From positions 1,178,001-1,242,000 of the forward strand of contig NZ_CP137080.1 of NCBI RefSeq assembly GCF_036324365.1: DNA of 64,000 nucleotides, given 5' to 3'. Source of the stretch: Microbacterium limosum (GTDB taxonomy: Bacteria > Actinomycetota > Actinomycetes > Actinomycetales > Microbacteriaceae). Every line of letters starts with the position of its first letter. Position 1 is the first letter of the stretch. The notes below the pieces were generated by a model. That model ran no database searches. It worked only from the letters and a program-made list of their open reading frames with translations, and was not told the DNA's origin. This document shows, piece after piece, positions 12,297-22,009 of the stretch. The position numbers and the translations under genes were made by a program.

Positions 12297-13123
12297 CGCC
12301 CAAGCCCTACACCCACAAGGACGCCGTCGCGTACCGCCCCGTCGACTGGACGGGACAGTATCCCCCGGCATTGCCCGCGCGGGGCGTGCCGGAACACGTC
12401 GCGATCGTGATGGACGGCAACGGGCGGTGGGCCAACCGGCGCGGCCTGTCTCGCGTCGAGGGTCACCGCGCCGGGGAGGCCGCCCTGCTGGACGTCGTGG
12501 CGGGCGCCATCCAGGCGGGCGTGAAGCACCTCAGCGTCTACGCCTTCTCCACTGAGAACTGGACGCGCTCTCCCGACGAGGTGCGCTTCCTGATGGGCTT
12601 CAACCGCGACGTCCTCCACCGGCGCCGCGATCAGCTGAACGAATGGGGAGTGCGGGTGCGGTGGGCCGGTCGCAAGCCGCGACTGTGGGGGTCGGTGATC
12701 AAGGAGTTGCAGTTCGCCGAGCGGCTCACGGCCGACAACGACGTGTTGACGCTGACGATGTGCGTCAACTACGGCGGTCGCGTCGAGCTCGTCGACGCCA
12801 TGCGCTCGATCGCCGACGACGTCGCGGCGGGGCGGATGAAGCCCTCCGCCGTGTCGGAGAAGGCCATCCGCCGGCGGCTGTACGTGCCCGACATGCCCGA
12901 CGTGGATCTCTTCGTGCGCTCCAGCGGGGAGCAGCGCACGTCCAACTTCCTGCTCTGGGAGTCGGCGTACGCAGAGATGGTCTTCCTCGACACCCTGTGG
13001 CCGGACTTCTCCCGCGTCGACCTCTGGCGGGCCATCGAGCTCTACCACCAGCGCGACCGGCGCTTCGGCGGGGCGGTAGACCGCCCCGCCGAAGAAGCGC
13101 CCTCCCTCGCCGCGGAAGGATAG
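12293..13123 (+). CDS. uppS: Isoprenyl transferase (undecaprenyl diphosphate synthase family)
   Basis: cis-Prenyltransferase that makes the lipid carrier for peptidoglycan. The 276-residue protein contains the catalytic loop [13 protein letters not shown] (residues about 38-50), the [12 protein letters not shown] motif and the C-terminal [20 protein letters not shown]. It starts at GTG 12293, overlapping the recO stop. Product chain length (long or intermediate) cannot be decided by eye. The recO-uppS order is standard in actinobacteria. Confidence 0.96.
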   Translation: MTPKPYTHKDAVAYRPVDWTGQYPPALPARGVPEHVAIVMDGNGRWANRRGLSRVEGHRAGEAALLDVVAGAIQAGVKHLSVYAFSTENWTRSPDEVRFLMGFNRDVLHRRRDQLNEWGVRVRWAGRKPRLWGSVIKELQFAERLTADNDVLTLTMCVNYGGRVELVDAMRSIADDVAAGRMKPSAVSEKAIRRRLYVPDMPDVDLFVRSSGEQRTSNFLLWESAYAEMVFLDTLWPDFSRVDLWRAIELYHQRDRRFGGAVDRPAEEAPSLAAEG

Positions 13124-13154
13124 CCGCACGGGAATACATCAGGAGCGACCGTCG

Positions 13155-13850
13155 TTGCGCACAGATGTGACGGATGCCATCAAGATCGACGTGTGGAGCG
13201 ATATCGCTTGCCCCTGGTGCTACATCGGCAAGCGCAACCTGGAGCGCGGGCTCGCGCAGACTGCAGCGGATGACGACGCGCCGAGGGTGGAGGTGGTCCT
13301 CCACTCGTACGAGCTGTCGCCGGACACCCCGGTCGACTTCGAGGGATCGGAGACCGACTTCCTCGCCGGGCACAAGGGGATGCCCGCCGAGCAGGTGCAG
13401 CAGATGCTGGACCGCGTCACGGGCATCGCGGCCCAGGCCGGCCTCAACTACCGCTTCGACCTGCTGCGTCACACGAACACCGTGAAGGCGCACGAGCTGC
13501 TGCACGCCGCGAAGGCCCAGGGGCGCCAGGCGGAGATGGCGGAGCGGCTCATGTCCGCGTACTTCGAGGAGGGCCGCCACGTCGGTCGCATTGACGACCT
13601 CGTCGAGCTCGCCGCCGAGGCGGGGCTCGACGCGGACGATGTCCGCGACGCCCTCGACACGCAGCGGTACCTCTCCGACGTGCGCCAGGACCAGGAGCAA
13701 GCCCGCGCCTACGGCATCACCGGCGTCCCGTTCTTCGTCATCGACGGAACCTACGGCGTCTCGGGCGCACAGCCCCCGGAGGCGTTCGCGCAGGTCGCGC
13801 GGCAGGTATGGGCCGAACGCCGCACGGCGGCGGCCGAACCATCGGCCTGA
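13155..13850 (+). CDS. DsbA family oxidoreductase (FrnE-like)
   Basis: A 231-residue thioredoxin-fold protein with the CPWC active site in SDIACPWCYIGKRNLE and the conserved cis-Pro segment GITGVPFFVIDG near the C-terminus. There is no signal peptide, which fits the cytosolic FrnE/2-hydroxychromene isomerase-like branch rather than periplasmic DsbA. The start is read as TTG 13155 because AGGAG (13141-13145) lies nine bases before it; GTG 13167 is an alternative. It is convergent with the glutathione peroxidase gene, with four bases between stops. Confidence 0.9.
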   Translation: MRTDVTDAIKIDVWSDIACPWCYIGKRNLERGLAQTAADDDAPRVEVVLHSYELSPDTPVDFEGSETDFLAGHKGMPAEQVQQMLDRVTGIAAQAGLNYRFDLLRHTNTVKAHELLHAAKAQGRQAEMAERLMSAYFEEGRHVGRIDDLVELAAEAGLDADDVRDALDTQRYLSDVRQDQEQARAYGITGVPFFVIDGTYGVSGAQPPEAFAQVARQVWAERRTAAAEPSA

Positions 13851-13854
13851 CGGG

Positions 13855-14358
13855 TCAGCCGGGCAGGTTCTCCTCGATCACCGCGACGATCTCCGGATCC
13901 TCGGGGATCACCGAGGGGCGGAAGCGGTGGGTGCGTCCGCCGGGCGTCAGCACGAACTTCTCGAAGTTCCAGAGCACGGGCCCGCGGGCGCCCTCCGCGT
14001 CGTCGGAACGCTTCAGCGCCTTGTACAGCGGCGCCGCGGATGCCCCGTTGACCTTCACCTTCTCGAAGATGGGGAAGCTCACGCCCCACGTCGTGGCGCA
14101 GTACTCGAGGATCTGCTCCATCGATCCGGGTTCCTGGCCGAGGAACTGATTGCACGGGAAGCCCAGCACAGTGAAGCCGCGATCGCCGTACCGTCGCTGC
14201 AGGTTCTCGAGCTGCTCGTACTGCGGGGTCAGGCCGCACTTCGAGGCGACGTTGACGATGAGGAGCACCGTGTCACCGAAGGCCCCGAGGGTCGTCTCCC
14301 CTCCCTCGGCGGTGCGGAACGGGATCTCGCGAAGGGACAGGCCGGCATCCGTCGTCAT
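13855..14358 (-). CDS. Glutathione peroxidase family protein
   Basis: A 167-residue thiol peroxidase. The peroxidatic Cys is in NVASKCGLTPQYEQL, at the position of selenocysteine in animal enzymes. The catalytic Gln/Trp partners lie in FPCNQFLGQEPGS and WNFEKF. Actinobacteria usually lack glutathione, so thioredoxin is the likely reductant. I start at ATG 14358; the upstream in-frame stretch shows no family resemblance. The divergent dusB begins 70 bases away. Confidence 0.95.
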   Translation of the reverse strand: MTTDAGLSLREIPFRTAEGGETTLGAFGDTVLLIVNVASKCGLTPQYEQLENLQRRYGDRGFTVLGFPCNQFLGQEPGSMEQILEYCATTWGVSFPIFEKVKVNGASAAPLYKALKRSDDAEGARGPVLWNFEKFVLTPGGRTHRFRPSVIPEDPEIVAVIEENLPG

Positions 14359-14428
14359 CCGTCCACCATAATTCGCCGCCATCGCGCGAGGGCGGCGCAG
14401 AGGCGATCGGGTCTGGGAGAATGGGGGA

Positions 14429-15583
14429 GTGCCTGCCCCGACCGCTCTCGCCCCCGCGCTCCGCATCGGGCCGCTCGACCTGCAGGTCCCGGTCGTCCTC
14501 GCCCCGATGGCGGGCATCACCAACACCGCGTTCCGTCGTCTCTGCCGCGAGTACGGCGCCGGCCTCTACGTGAGCGAGATGATCACCTCGCGTGCGCTCG
14601 TGGAACGCAACGAGACGACGATGCGCCTGGTCACGCACCACGAGTCGGAGACGCCTCGCTCGATCCAGCTCTACGGCGTGGACCCCGCGACGGTCGCCGA
14701 GGCGGTGCGGATCATCGTCGCGGAGGACCTGGCCGATCACGTCGACCTGAATTTCGGCTGCCCCGTGCCCAAGGTCACCCGCAAGGGCGGCGGTTCGGCC
14801 CTGCCCTGGAAGCTCGGGCTGTTCACCGAGATCGTGCGGCGGGCGGCGAGCGCCGCCGGCGACCTGCCGCTCACCGTCAAGATGCGCAAGGGCATCGACG
14901 ACGACCACCTGACGTACCTCGAGGCGGGGCGTGCGGCGGAGGACGCGGGCGCTGCGGCCGTGGCGCTGCACGCGCGCACCGCCGCGCAGTTCTACTCCGG
15001 GACGGCCGACTGGAGCGCGATAGCGCGCTTGAAGGAGACCGTCACGTCGGTGCCGGTGCTGGGAAACGGCGACATCTGGTCGGCCGACGACGCCGTCCGC
15101 ATGATGTCGGAGACGGGATGCGACGGGGTCGTCGTGGGGCGCGGATGCCTCGGGCGGCCCTGGCTGTTCGGCGAGCTGGCCGCGGCATTCGGCGCCGACG
15201 CCTCCCGCGTCGACCCGACCCTCGGTTTCGTCGCGGCCGCCTTCCGGCGCCACGCCGAGCTGCTCGTGGAGTTCTTCGATGACGAGGGTCGCGGGTGCCG
15301 GGACATCCGCAAGCACGTGGCCTGGTACTTCAAGGGATACCCCGTCGGCGGCGACGTGCGGGCGAGTCTCGCGACGGCATCCTCGCTCGCCGAGATCGAC
15401 GCGCTGCTGGCCCAGCTCGATCACGACGCACCCTACCCGGGGGCTGCGGCCGAGGGGCAGCGGGGCCGCGCCGGCACCCCCAAGCGCCCCGCGCTGCCGG
15501 AGGGCTGGCTCGAGCACCGGGAGCTGGATGCGACCTCCTCGGGCGATCTCGCGGCCGCCGAACTGGACCACAGCGGTGGGTGA
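14429..15583 (+). CDS. dusB: tRNA-dihydrouridine synthase DusB
   Basis: FMN-dependent reductase that forms dihydrouridine in tRNA D-loops. The 384-residue TIM barrel has the N-terminal APMAGITNTAFR, the catalytic Cys in NFGCPVPKVTRKGGGSAL, the KMRKGID phosphate strand and GRGCLGRPWLF near the FMN site. The start GTG 14429 follows GGGGGA. dgt follows with at most a small gap. Confidence 0.95.
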   Translation: MPAPTALAPALRIGPLDLQVPVVLAPMAGITNTAFRRLCREYGAGLYVSEMITSRALVERNETTMRLVTHHESETPRSIQLYGVDPATVAEAVRIIVAEDLADHVDLNFGCPVPKVTRKGGGSALPWKLGLFTEIVRRAASAAGDLPLTVKMRKGIDDDHLTYLEAGRAAEDAGAAAVALHARTAAQFYSGTADWSAIARLKETVTSVPVLGNGDIWSADDAVRMMSETGCDGVVVGRGCLGRPWLFGELAAAFGADASRVDPTLGFVAAAFRRHAELLVEFFDDEGRGCRDIRKHVAWYFKGYPVGGDVRASLATASSLAEIDALLAQLDHDAPYPGAAAEGQRGRAGTPKRPALPEGWLEHRELDATSSGDLAAAELDHSGG

Positions 15584-15590
15584 GGCCGCC

Positions 15591-16904
15591 GTGACCGCCG
15601 CAGGCTACGGCGCGGACGACGTGCAGCGTTTCCATCCGGAGCGCCACCGTTCCGAGAGGGACGACTTCGCGCGCGACCGCGCCCGCGTGCTGCACTCGGC
15701 GGCGCTTCGTCGGCTCGCCGCGAAGACGCAGGTGCTGAGCCCCGCGAGCCCGGCGGATTTCGCGCGCAACCGCCTCACGCACTCCCTCGAGGTCGCCCAG
15801 GTCGGACGCGAGCTCGCCACGCAGCTGAGCCTCGCCGCCGACGTCGTCGACACGGCATGCCTCAGCCACGACCTCGGGCATCCCCCCTTCGGCCACAACG
15901 GCGAGCGGGCGCTGAACGACTGGGCCGAGGGAATCGGCGGATTCGAGGGCAACGCGCAGACCCTGCGCATCCTCACCCGTCTCGAGCCCAAGGTCGTGGG
16001 ATCGGACGGCGAGACGTTCGGGCTCAACCTCACGCGCGCGAGCCTGGATGCCTCGTGCAAGTACCCCTGGACGTCGGATCGTCCCATGTCCGATCCCGGC
16101 GGGCGCCTGAAGTACGGCGTCTACGCCGACGACGGAGAGGTGTTCGCCTGGATGCGGCAGGGCGCCCCGGGGCGGGTGCGCTGCATCGAGGCCGAGGTGA
16201 TGGACCTCTCCGACGACATCGCCTACTCGGTCCACGACTTCGAGGACGCCGTCACGAACGGATACCTCGATCCCCGGCGGCTGTCGTCGGTCGCCGAGCA
16301 CGACGCGCTGGTCACCGCGATCCAGACGTGGGTGGGCTACGACTTCGCGCGCGACGAGCTGGATGACGCGCTGTACCGGCTCACCCGCATGGGCGAGTGG
16401 ATCCCGTCGTTCGACGGCTCGCGGGCCGACCTCGCGAGGCTGAAGAACCTCGCCAGCGACCTCATCGGCCGCTTCGCGCGCGCCGCGACGACGGCCACCC
16501 GCGAGGCGTATCCGTCCCGGTCGCTGACCAGATACGGCGCCCATGTCGTCGTCCCGCGCGTCGTCGAGGCCGAGGTCGCGGCGCTCAAGGGGATGGTCGG
16601 TGCCTTCGTCGTGTCGATCGAGGGCCGCAAGGAGCTCTACAAGGAGCAGCGCCGCATGCTCAAGCGGCTCGCGAGCGCCGTGTGGGAGGCGGGGCCGGGT
16701 CATCTCGCTCCGGTCTTCCGGCAGGACTTCGACGCCGCGACGGACGACGCGGCGCGTCGCCGTGTGGTGCTCGACCAGGTCGCGAGCCTGACCGACCAGG
16801 ACGCGATCGCGTGGCACATTCGTCTCGTGGGCGATCTCGATGTGGCGGGCCTCGGCATCTGGACGCCGAGGGCCTACGAACCGGTATCCGTCGAGGCCCG
16901 GTGA
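15591..16904 (+). CDS. dgt: Deoxyguanosinetriphosphate triphosphohydrolase family protein
   Basis: HD-domain dNTPase that releases tripolyphosphate from dNTPs. The metal-binding H...HD...D signature is in [10 protein letters not shown] and [16 protein letters not shown]; the upstream RRLAAKTQV and the mid-protein [16 protein letters not shown] are also typical. The start could be GTG 15591 (437 aa, chosen) or GTG 15576, which overlaps dusB by eight bases. The stop overlaps the dnaG ATG (TGATG); pairing a dNTPase with primase is a conserved actinobacterial arrangement. Confidence 0.93.
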   Translation: MTAAGYGADDVQRFHPERHRSERDDFARDRARVLHSAALRRLAAKTQVLSPASPADFARNRLTHSLEVAQVGRELATQLSLAADVVDTACLSHDLGHPPFGHNGERALNDWAEGIGGFEGNAQTLRILTRLEPKVVGSDGETFGLNLTRASLDASCKYPWTSDRPMSDPGGRLKYGVYADDGEVFAWMRQGAPGRVRCIEAEVMDLSDDIAYSVHDFEDAVTNGYLDPRRLSSVAEHDALVTAIQTWVGYDFARDELDDALYRLTRMGEWIPSFDGSRADLARLKNLASDLIGRFARAATTATREAYPSRSLTRYGAHVVVPRVVEAEVAALKGMVGAFVVSIEGRKELYKEQRRMLKRLASAVWEAGPGHLAPVFRQDFDAATDDAARRRVVLDQVASLTDQDAIAWHIRLVGDLDVAGLGIWTPRAYEPVSVEAR

Positions 16905-18775
16905 TGGCCGGGCTCATCCGGCAGGCCGACGTCGAGGAGGTCAAGGCCCGCACGAACATCGCCGACATCGTCGGCGAGCGCGTCGCACTCAAGCCGGCGG
17001 GAGTCGGATCGCTCAAGGGCCTGTGCCCCTTCCACGACGAGCGCAGCCCGAGCTTCCACGTCCGCCCGCAGCTGGGCTACTACCACTGCTTCGGGTGCGG
17101 GGAGTCGGGCGACGCGTACACGTTCCTCCGCAAGATGGATCACATGTCCTTCGCCGAGGCCGTCGAGCGCCTGGCCGCGCGGATCGGCTTCACGCTGCAC
17201 TACGAGGAGGGCGGCGGTCCCTCACCGGCATCGAGCGGGCGTAGCCGCCTCTACGAGGCGAACGCGGCCGCGGCGGCGTACTTCCAGGGGCAGCTGACAT
17301 CGCCAGAGGCCGAGGCGGGGCGCCGCTTCCTCGGCGAGCGCGGCTTCGATGCCGCCGCCGCGGCGCACTTCGGCGTGGGCTACGCCCCGCGGGGGTGGGA
17401 GGGGCTGACCAAAGCGCTGGGCGCGCAGGGATTCACCCGCGAGGAGCTCACATCCGCGGGGCTCGTCTCGCAGGGGCAGCGCGGGGTGTACGACAGGTTC
17501 CGGGGCCGCGTGGTGTGGCCCATCCGCGACGTCACGGGGCAGACGATCGGCTTCGGCGCGCGGCGCCTCTACGACGACGACAACGGCCCCAAGTACCTGA
17601 ACACCCCCGAGACCCCGATCTACCGCAAGGCGCAGGTCCTCTACGGTCTCGATCTGGCCAAGCGGGACGTCTCGCGCGAGGACCGCGTCGTCGTCGTGGA
17701 GGGGTACACCGACGTGATGGCCTGCCACCTCGCGGGTGTCACGACGGCGATCGCGACGTGCGGCACCGCCTTCGGCACCGACCACATCTCGGTGCTGCGG
17801 CGCGTGATGGGGGACGACTCGGCCTCGGGTGAGGTGATCTTCACCTTCGACCCGGATGCCGCGGGCCAGAAGGCGGCGCTGCGCGCCTTCGCGGAGGAGA
17901 AGCGGTTCTCGGCCCAGACCTACGTGGCCGTCGCCCCCGACGGGCTGGATCCGTGCGACCTCCGCCTGGCGAAGGGGGACGGCGCCGTGCGCGCGCTCCT
18001 GAGCGGAAAGCAGCCGATGTTCGAGTTCGTCATCGACCAGCGGATCGCCAAGTTCGACCTGTCCTCGGTGGAGGGACGGGTCGGCGCGCTCCGCGCCGCG
18101 GCGCCCATCGTCGCCGAGATCCGCGACCCGTCACTGCGACCCGGCTACACCCGCGTCCTGGCCCGCAGGCTGGGGATGGACCTCTCCGAGGTGCGTCCGG
18201 CGGTCGAGCGCGCGGCGCGGGGGGAGGGGCGCGGGTCGTCCCGGTCCGAGCCTCCCCGCCGGGTCGGGGGGGCATCCGGCGGAGCGGAGGGAAATACCGC
18301 GCCGCCCGCGGTTCGGCTGCGCACGCTCCCGAACCACCCCGATGTCGCACTCGAGCGCGACGCGATCATGGCGCTGCTGCAGTACGGCCACTCGGTCCCC
18401 GAGGAGCTGCGGGCCCGTGCGCTCGGGATCGCGATGCGGCATCCGGCCCTCGACGCCATCCGCGAGGTGCTGCGGGATGCCGATCCGGCTCGACCCGGCT
18501 GGGCGCCGACGGCGGTCGACGCCGTGCGGGAGCCCTACCGGGCACTGGCGGCCGATCTCCTCGCGCAGCCCTTCCCCGCGATGGACGAGAGAGGAGCCCA
18601 CGCGTCCGCGGTGTCGTTGGCGCGCCGCCTCGTGCTGCGGGAGTTCGACCGGCAGAAGGCCGAGCTGCTGGGCGCCGTGCAGCGGGTCCCCGCCGATTCG
18701 CCCGAGGGCCGTACTCTGCGCGTGCGGCTGCGCGACGTCGACGCCGAGCGCCACGCCTGGGCCGTCGAGGAGTGA
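16904..18775 (+). CDS. dnaG: DNA primase
   Basis: Synthesises RNA primers at the replication fork. The 623 residues begin with the CHC2 zinc finger ([12 protein letters not shown]...[12 protein letters not shown], about residues 40-65), then the TOPRIM core with [11 protein letters not shown] and FDPDAAGQ, and a C-terminal helicase-binding region after a low-complexity Arg/Gly/Ser linker near residues 440-465. It starts at ATG 16904, overlapping the dgt stop. Confidence 0.97.
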   Translation: MAGLIRQADVEEVKARTNIADIVGERVALKPAGVGSLKGLCPFHDERSPSFHVRPQLGYYHCFGCGESGDAYTFLRKMDHMSFAEAVERLAARIGFTLHYEEGGGPSPASSGRSRLYEANAAAAAYFQGQLTSPEAEAGRRFLGERGFDAAAAAHFGVGYAPRGWEGLTKALGAQGFTREELTSAGLVSQGQRGVYDRFRGRVVWPIRDVTGQTIGFGARRLYDDDNGPKYLNTPETPIYRKAQVLYGLDLAKRDVSREDRVVVVEGYTDVMACHLAGVTTAIATCGTAFGTDHISVLRRVMGDDSASGEVIFTFDPDAAGQKAALRAFAEEKRFSAQTYVAVAPDGLDPCDLRLAKGDGAVRALLSGKQPMFEFVIDQRIAKFDLSSVEGRVGALRAAAPIVAEIRDPSLRPGYTRVLARRLGMDLSEVRPAVERAARGEGRGSSRSEPPRRVGGASGGAEGNTAPPAVRLRTLPNHPDVALERDAIMALLQYGHSVPEELRARALGIAMRHPALDAIREVLRDADPARPGWAPTAVDAVREPYRALAADLLAQPFPAMDERGAHASAVSLARRLVLREFDRQKAELLGAVQRVPADSPEGRTLRVRLRDVDAERHAWAVEE

Positions 18776-18818
18776 CACCGCTCGCCGGGAGTGGCACGTC
18801 CCCCCGCGGGAGGGCATG

Positions 18819-19613
18819 ATGAAGAGTATGGTTCGTCGCCGCGAGACTCCGATGGCGGTCCTCGCCGATGATCTGTCCATCGACCACACCGACGGTTCGC
18901 GCCCGGGCGGGGGTCGCGCCGTCGACGGTGTCAGCTTCGCGCTGGAGCCCGGCGCATCGCTCGTGGTGCGCGGCGCGACCGGTTCGGGCAAGTCGAGCCT
19001 GCTCGCCGCCGTCGCGGGCCGGGGCGGTCCGGGGCTGAAGATCGTGGGCGGCGACGCCTGGGTGACCGGCATTTCCGTGCGTCGGCCGGGGCGGGCGCTG
19101 CGTCAGCTGACCTACTACACGGGATACCTCCCGCAGGGGGCCGGAGCCTCGCTGCCGCCGCGCCTGAGCGCCCGCGACATCATCGTGGATCCGCTCGTGA
19201 GCCGCGACAAGCGGGTGGCGCCGCGGGTGCTGGATCTGCGGGTCGCGACCCTTCTCGACGAGCTGCGGCTGCCGCTGGGCGCCGCGGATCGCTTCCCGTA
19301 CGAACTGAGCGCCGGCATGCGGCAGCGCGTGGCGATCGCCCGCGCGCTCGTGCTCGACCCCCGGATCCTCGTGGCCGACGAGCCGCTCGCCAACCTCGAC
19401 CTCGACGCGCGATCCGCCGTGCTCGGGGCGATCGAGCGCCGCCGCCGCGGTGCCGGCATGGCCTGCCTCGTCGCGACGAATGAGCCGGAGACCGCTGCGG
19501 CGCTGGATGCCGAGGTCCTCGTGCTGCGGCACGGGCACACGATCGCCCGCGGACTGCACACGGCGGTGAAGTGGTCGCCCCTCACCGATGCGGAGGCCGT
19601 GACCGTGTCGTGA
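18819..19613 (+). CDS. ABC transporter ATP-binding protein without a neighbouring permease
   Basis: A 264-residue ATPase subunit: Walker A GATGSGKSS, signature LSAGMRQRVAIARAL, Walker B ILVADEPLANLDLD. The ribosome site GGGAGGG precedes tandem ATGs at 18816 and 18819; ATG 18828 is a further option. No membrane subunit or substrate-binding protein lies nearby, so its partner must be elsewhere or it serves a non-transport role. The H-loop position reads ATNEPE rather than the usual TH, i.e. the switch His appears to be replaced by Asn. Substrate unknown. Confidence 0.85.
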   Translation: MKSMVRRRETPMAVLADDLSIDHTDGSRPGGGRAVDGVSFALEPGASLVVRGATGSGKSSLLAAVAGRGGPGLKIVGGDAWVTGISVRRPGRALRQLTYYTGYLPQGAGASLPPRLSARDIIVDPLVSRDKRVAPRVLDLRVATLLDELRLPLGAADRFPYELSAGMRQRVAIARALVLDPRILVADEPLANLDLDARSAVLGAIERRRRGAGMACLVATNEPETAAALDAEVLVLRHGHTIARGLHTAVKWSPLTDAEAVTVS

Positions 19614-19631
19614 GGTGTCCCCGGTCTTTGC

Positions 19632-19637
19632 TAAACT
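19632..19637 (+). promoter_or_regulatory. Probable -10 element for tRNA-Asn
   Basis: An extended -10 (TGC-TAAACT) is located about 32 bases before the mature tRNA-Asn 5' end, allowing a short 5' leader for RNase P. The -35 region is not clear. Confidence 0.4.
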
Positions 19638-19668
19638 AGTCGGGTTGCCCGGAGCGATCCGGGCATGA

Positions 19669-19741
19669 TCCTCCATAGCTCAATTGGCAGAGCAATCGGC
19701 TGTTAACCGATAGGTTCTTGGTTCGAGTCCAAGTGGGGGAG
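19669..19741 (+). tRNA. tRNA-Asn (anticodon GUU)
   Basis: 73 bases fold into a full cloverleaf: acceptor TCCTCCA/TGGGGGA with one T-G wobble, D-arm GCTCAATTGGCAGAGC, anticodon stem ATCGG/CCGAT with loop CTGTTAA (GTT at 19702-19704), T-loop GTTCGAGTC, discriminator G. CCA is not encoded. A T-rich tract (CTTTCTTCT) follows and may end transcription. Confidence 0.96.
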
Positions 19742-19842
19742 CTTTCTTCTCCGGTGGTTCGCGGCCCCTGCGGCGAGTACGCCGCACGTCGTACCGGATT
19801 CTCCCCGTGCGATACCGCGCCCTGGGACTGCTGCGCGCCGTC

Positions 19843-20172
19843 TCAACCCGCGGCGCGGCGTCCCTGCTGGGCGAGCGGGTCGTCGCCGATCATCCGCCAC
19901 ACCGTACGGGTGAGAGCGGGGTGCTCGATCGCGATCTGGCGCAGCACGCGGTAGTGGCGCACGTGGGAGGGCATCCGTCCCCCGTCGGCGATGATCGCGT
20001 CGGCCCTCAGCGTGTGGACGACCAGCTCGTCGACGGTCGGGATCTCCTCCATGAAGGCCCACGGATCCTGGCCTTGGCGCAGGCGCTCCTCGATCACGAC
20101 ACTGAGCTCCTCGGATGCCTCGGCGCGCAGCAGCTCGAGGCTGGCGCGTCGCTCGATCCGGATCTCGGTCAT
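19843..20172 (-). CDS. Hypothetical protein, 109 aa
   Basis: I do not recognise the family. The protein is soluble and charged, starts MTEIRIERRASLELLRAEASEEL, and is predicted mostly helical with no signal peptide, membrane segment or Cys cluster. It lies 37 bases downstream of def on the same strand and so is probably co-transcribed with it. An ATG start and GC-rich third positions support it as a real gene. It could be a small conserved Microbacteriaceae protein; no function can be inferred. Confidence 0.6.
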   Translation of the reverse strand: MTEIRIERRASLELLRAEASEELSVVIEERLRQGQDPWAFMEEIPTVDELVVHTLRADAIIADGGRMPSHVRHYRVLRQIAIEHPALTRTVWRMIGDDPLAQQGRRAAG

Positions 20173-20209
20173 CAGAAAATCCTACGTCGCGATCCGCACG
20201 GTCGCACCG

Positions 20210-20776
20210 TCACGCGTCCAGGTCGTCGATCCCCGGCATCCACGAGTTGCCCGGACGCCCCCAACCCCGTTTGCGGGCGATCTTCTGCGCGGACTTCCCG
20301 TCGGAGTCGCCGAGGCGGTCGACGTAGAGCACGCCGTCGAGGTGGTCGAACTCGTGCTGGAGGATCCGCGCCCGCCAGCCGTCGACCTCGATGCGCACGG
20401 CACGGCCCTCGAGGTCCTCGCCGAGAAGCAGGGCCCGGTCCGCGCGCCGCAGCGGGTATCGCTCGCCGGGGAACGACAGGCACCCCTCGCTCTCCGCGTC
20501 CGGGTCCGGGGCTCCCGGCTCAAGGGGAGAGATCCACAGGACGGGGTTGATCACCACGCCGCGCCAGGGCGCGCCCTCGTCGTCCTCGTAGCTGTAGACG
20601 AAGACGCGGGCGTCGACGCCGACCTGGGGCGCGGCGAGCCCGACGCCGGGCGCGGCATCCATCGTGTCGAACATGTCGTCGACGAGCCGGCGGATGTCGT
20701 CGTCGACGGTCGTGACGGGGGAAGCGGGGGAGTGCAGGACGGGGTCGCCCATGATCCGGATCGGGAGTACGGCCAC
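20210..20776 (-). CDS. def: Peptide deformylase
   Basis: Fe2+ metallohydrolase that removes the N-formyl group from new proteins. All three motifs are present in 188 residues: GVGLAAPQVG, EGCLSFPG (metal-binding Cys) and HEFDHLDG (two metal His and catalytic Glu). The start GTG 20776 gives MAVLPIRIMGDPVL, the usual N-terminus. It is divergent from the transporter gene at 20817 with a 40-base gap. Confidence 0.97.
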   Translation of the reverse strand: MAVLPIRIMGDPVLHSPASPVTTVDDDIRRLVDDMFDTMDAAPGVGLAAPQVGVDARVFVYSYEDDEGAPWRGVVINPVLWISPLEPGAPDPDAESEGCLSFPGERYPLRRADRALLLGEDLEGRAVRIEVDGWRARILQHEFDHLDGVLYVDRLGDSDGKSAQKIARKRGWGRPGNSWMPGIDDLDA

Positions 20777-20816
20777 GTCAGAAGCCTAACCGCCGCCCGC
20801 CAGGTAACCTCGTTCC

Positions 20817-21815
20817 GTGATGTGGGCGGGGTCGGTCGAGGACGTCGGAGAGCAGCTCGTCGGCGCTTTCCAGAACCCGGGCCTGCTGCTCGGCATCCCG
20901 CTCGCCCTCGCCGGAGCGGTCTTCATGTCCTTCGGCGCGCAGTACCAGCACCGCGGCGTGATGAAGGTCGAGCGCCTCTCGGGCCGGCCAGGCGCATCGG
21001 GTCTGACGATGCAGCAGCTGCGGCGCCTGCTGACCCGCCCCTCCTGGGTGGTCGGGAGCCTCATGCTCGGGATGGCGATCATCTGCCAGCTGGGTGCGCT
21101 CTCCGTCGCCCCGCTCATCGTCGTGCAGCCGCTCGGCGCGATCGCGCTCGTCGTCACGACCCTTCTCAACTGGCGCGTGAGCGGACACGCCCCCACCCGC
21201 CGGTCGCTCACCGCGATCATCGCGTGCGTGGGGGGCATCTTCGTCTTCGTCCTCATCGCCGCGATCTTCGCCACGGAGCGAACCCTCTCGCAGAGCGAGC
21301 TGGTCACGGTGCTCGTCATCCTCGGAGCCGTGACGCTCATGCTCCTGGTGCTGTGGCTGTGGCTGCGGCGCCGGATGCGTGCCCTCTTCTACATCCTCGC
21401 GGCGGGCGTGGTCTACGGCTTCGTCGCGACGCTGGCCAAGGTCGTCATCAAGCGTGTGCAGGCGGGTGACTTCGAGTGGCTCACGCTCCTGTGCCTGATC
21501 GCCCTTCTTGGCGCCACCGCCATCGGCGCGTACTTCGTGCAGACCGCGTATTCCGCGGGTCCGCCCGACCTCGTCATCGCCGGGCTCACCGTGATCGACC
21601 CCATGGTCGCCGTGCTGATCGGTCTTCTCGTGCTCGGCGAGGGAGCCGCGGCACCCCTGTGGGCGCTCATCGGCTTCGGGGTCGCTGGTGCCGTCGCGAC
21701 GTGGGGGGTCATCTCCCTGGCGCGATTCCACCCGCAGATCGTCAGCGACTCGCAGGAGCTCCCGCTGCTGCGCGGCGGCGCCTCGGACGCCGTCGACCGG
21801 GACCTGCCCGGCTAG
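20817..21815 (+). CDS. DMT/EamA-like multidrug-resistance-type transporter
   Basis: A 332-residue membrane protein with nine or ten hydrophobic helices arranged as two similar halves. The first half has GAVFMSFGAQYQHRG and PLIVVQPLGAIALVVTTL; the second has VIAGLTVIDPMVAVLIGLLVLGE, typical of the drug/metabolite transporter superfamily (NIPA-like branch). The start may be GTG 20817 or ATG 20820. Substrate unknown. Confidence 0.8.
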   Translation: MMWAGSVEDVGEQLVGAFQNPGLLLGIPLALAGAVFMSFGAQYQHRGVMKVERLSGRPGASGLTMQQLRRLLTRPSWVVGSLMLGMAIICQLGALSVAPLIVVQPLGAIALVVTTLLNWRVSGHAPTRRSLTAIIACVGGIFVFVLIAAIFATERTLSQSELVTVLVILGAVTLMLLVLWLWLRRRMRALFYILAAGVVYGFVATLAKVVIKRVQAGDFEWLTLLCLIALLGATAIGAYFVQTAYSAGPPDLVIAGLTVIDPMVAVLIGLLVLGEGAAAPLWALIGFGVAGAVATWGVISLARFHPQIVSDSQELPLLRGGASDAVDRDLPG

Positions 21816-21847
21816 CACCGGGAGACCCGCTCGGCCGGATGCGAGAA

Positions 21848-21879
21848 GGAGGCGGGCCGCTCTCCGGCGGCCCGCCTCC
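21848..21879. terminator. Perfect 13-bp hairpin, bidirectional terminator candidate
   Basis: GGAGGCGGGCCGC (21848-21860) pairs with GCGGCCCGCCTCC (21867-21879) around the loop TCTCCG. It lies between the transporter (+) and the tRNA (-), so it can end both transcripts. No T-run, as is common in high-GC actinobacteria. Confidence 0.65.
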
Positions 21880-21884
21880 CGTGG

Positions 21885-21958
21885 TGGGGCGGGTGGGACT
21901 TGAACCCACGATCGTCGGGTTATGAGCCCGCTGCCTTGACCAGCTTGGCCACCGCCCC
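21885..21958 (-). tRNA. tRNA with anticodon CAU (tRNA-Met, probably elongator)
   Basis: 74 bases on the minus strand: acceptor GGGGCGG/CCGCCCC, D-arm GGCCAAGCTGGTCAAGGC, anticodon loop CTCATAA (CAT complement at 21922-21924), T-arm GTGGG-TTCAAGT-CCCAC, discriminator A. The acceptor is fully paired at position 1-72, which argues against initiator tRNA. A tRNA-Ile with lysidine-modified C34 cannot be excluded. The outer anticodon-stem pair is mismatched (G-A). Confidence 0.87.
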
Positions 21959-22009
21959 GTTCGCGACACCGAGCCTACCCGGCGCGAGGGGAGGGCGTCG
22001 GCGGCACGA

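Noticed and set aside
20172-20209. Possible regulatory RNA between def and the downstream gene
   Set aside because: Only 37 bases with no stem of note; treated as an operon spacer.
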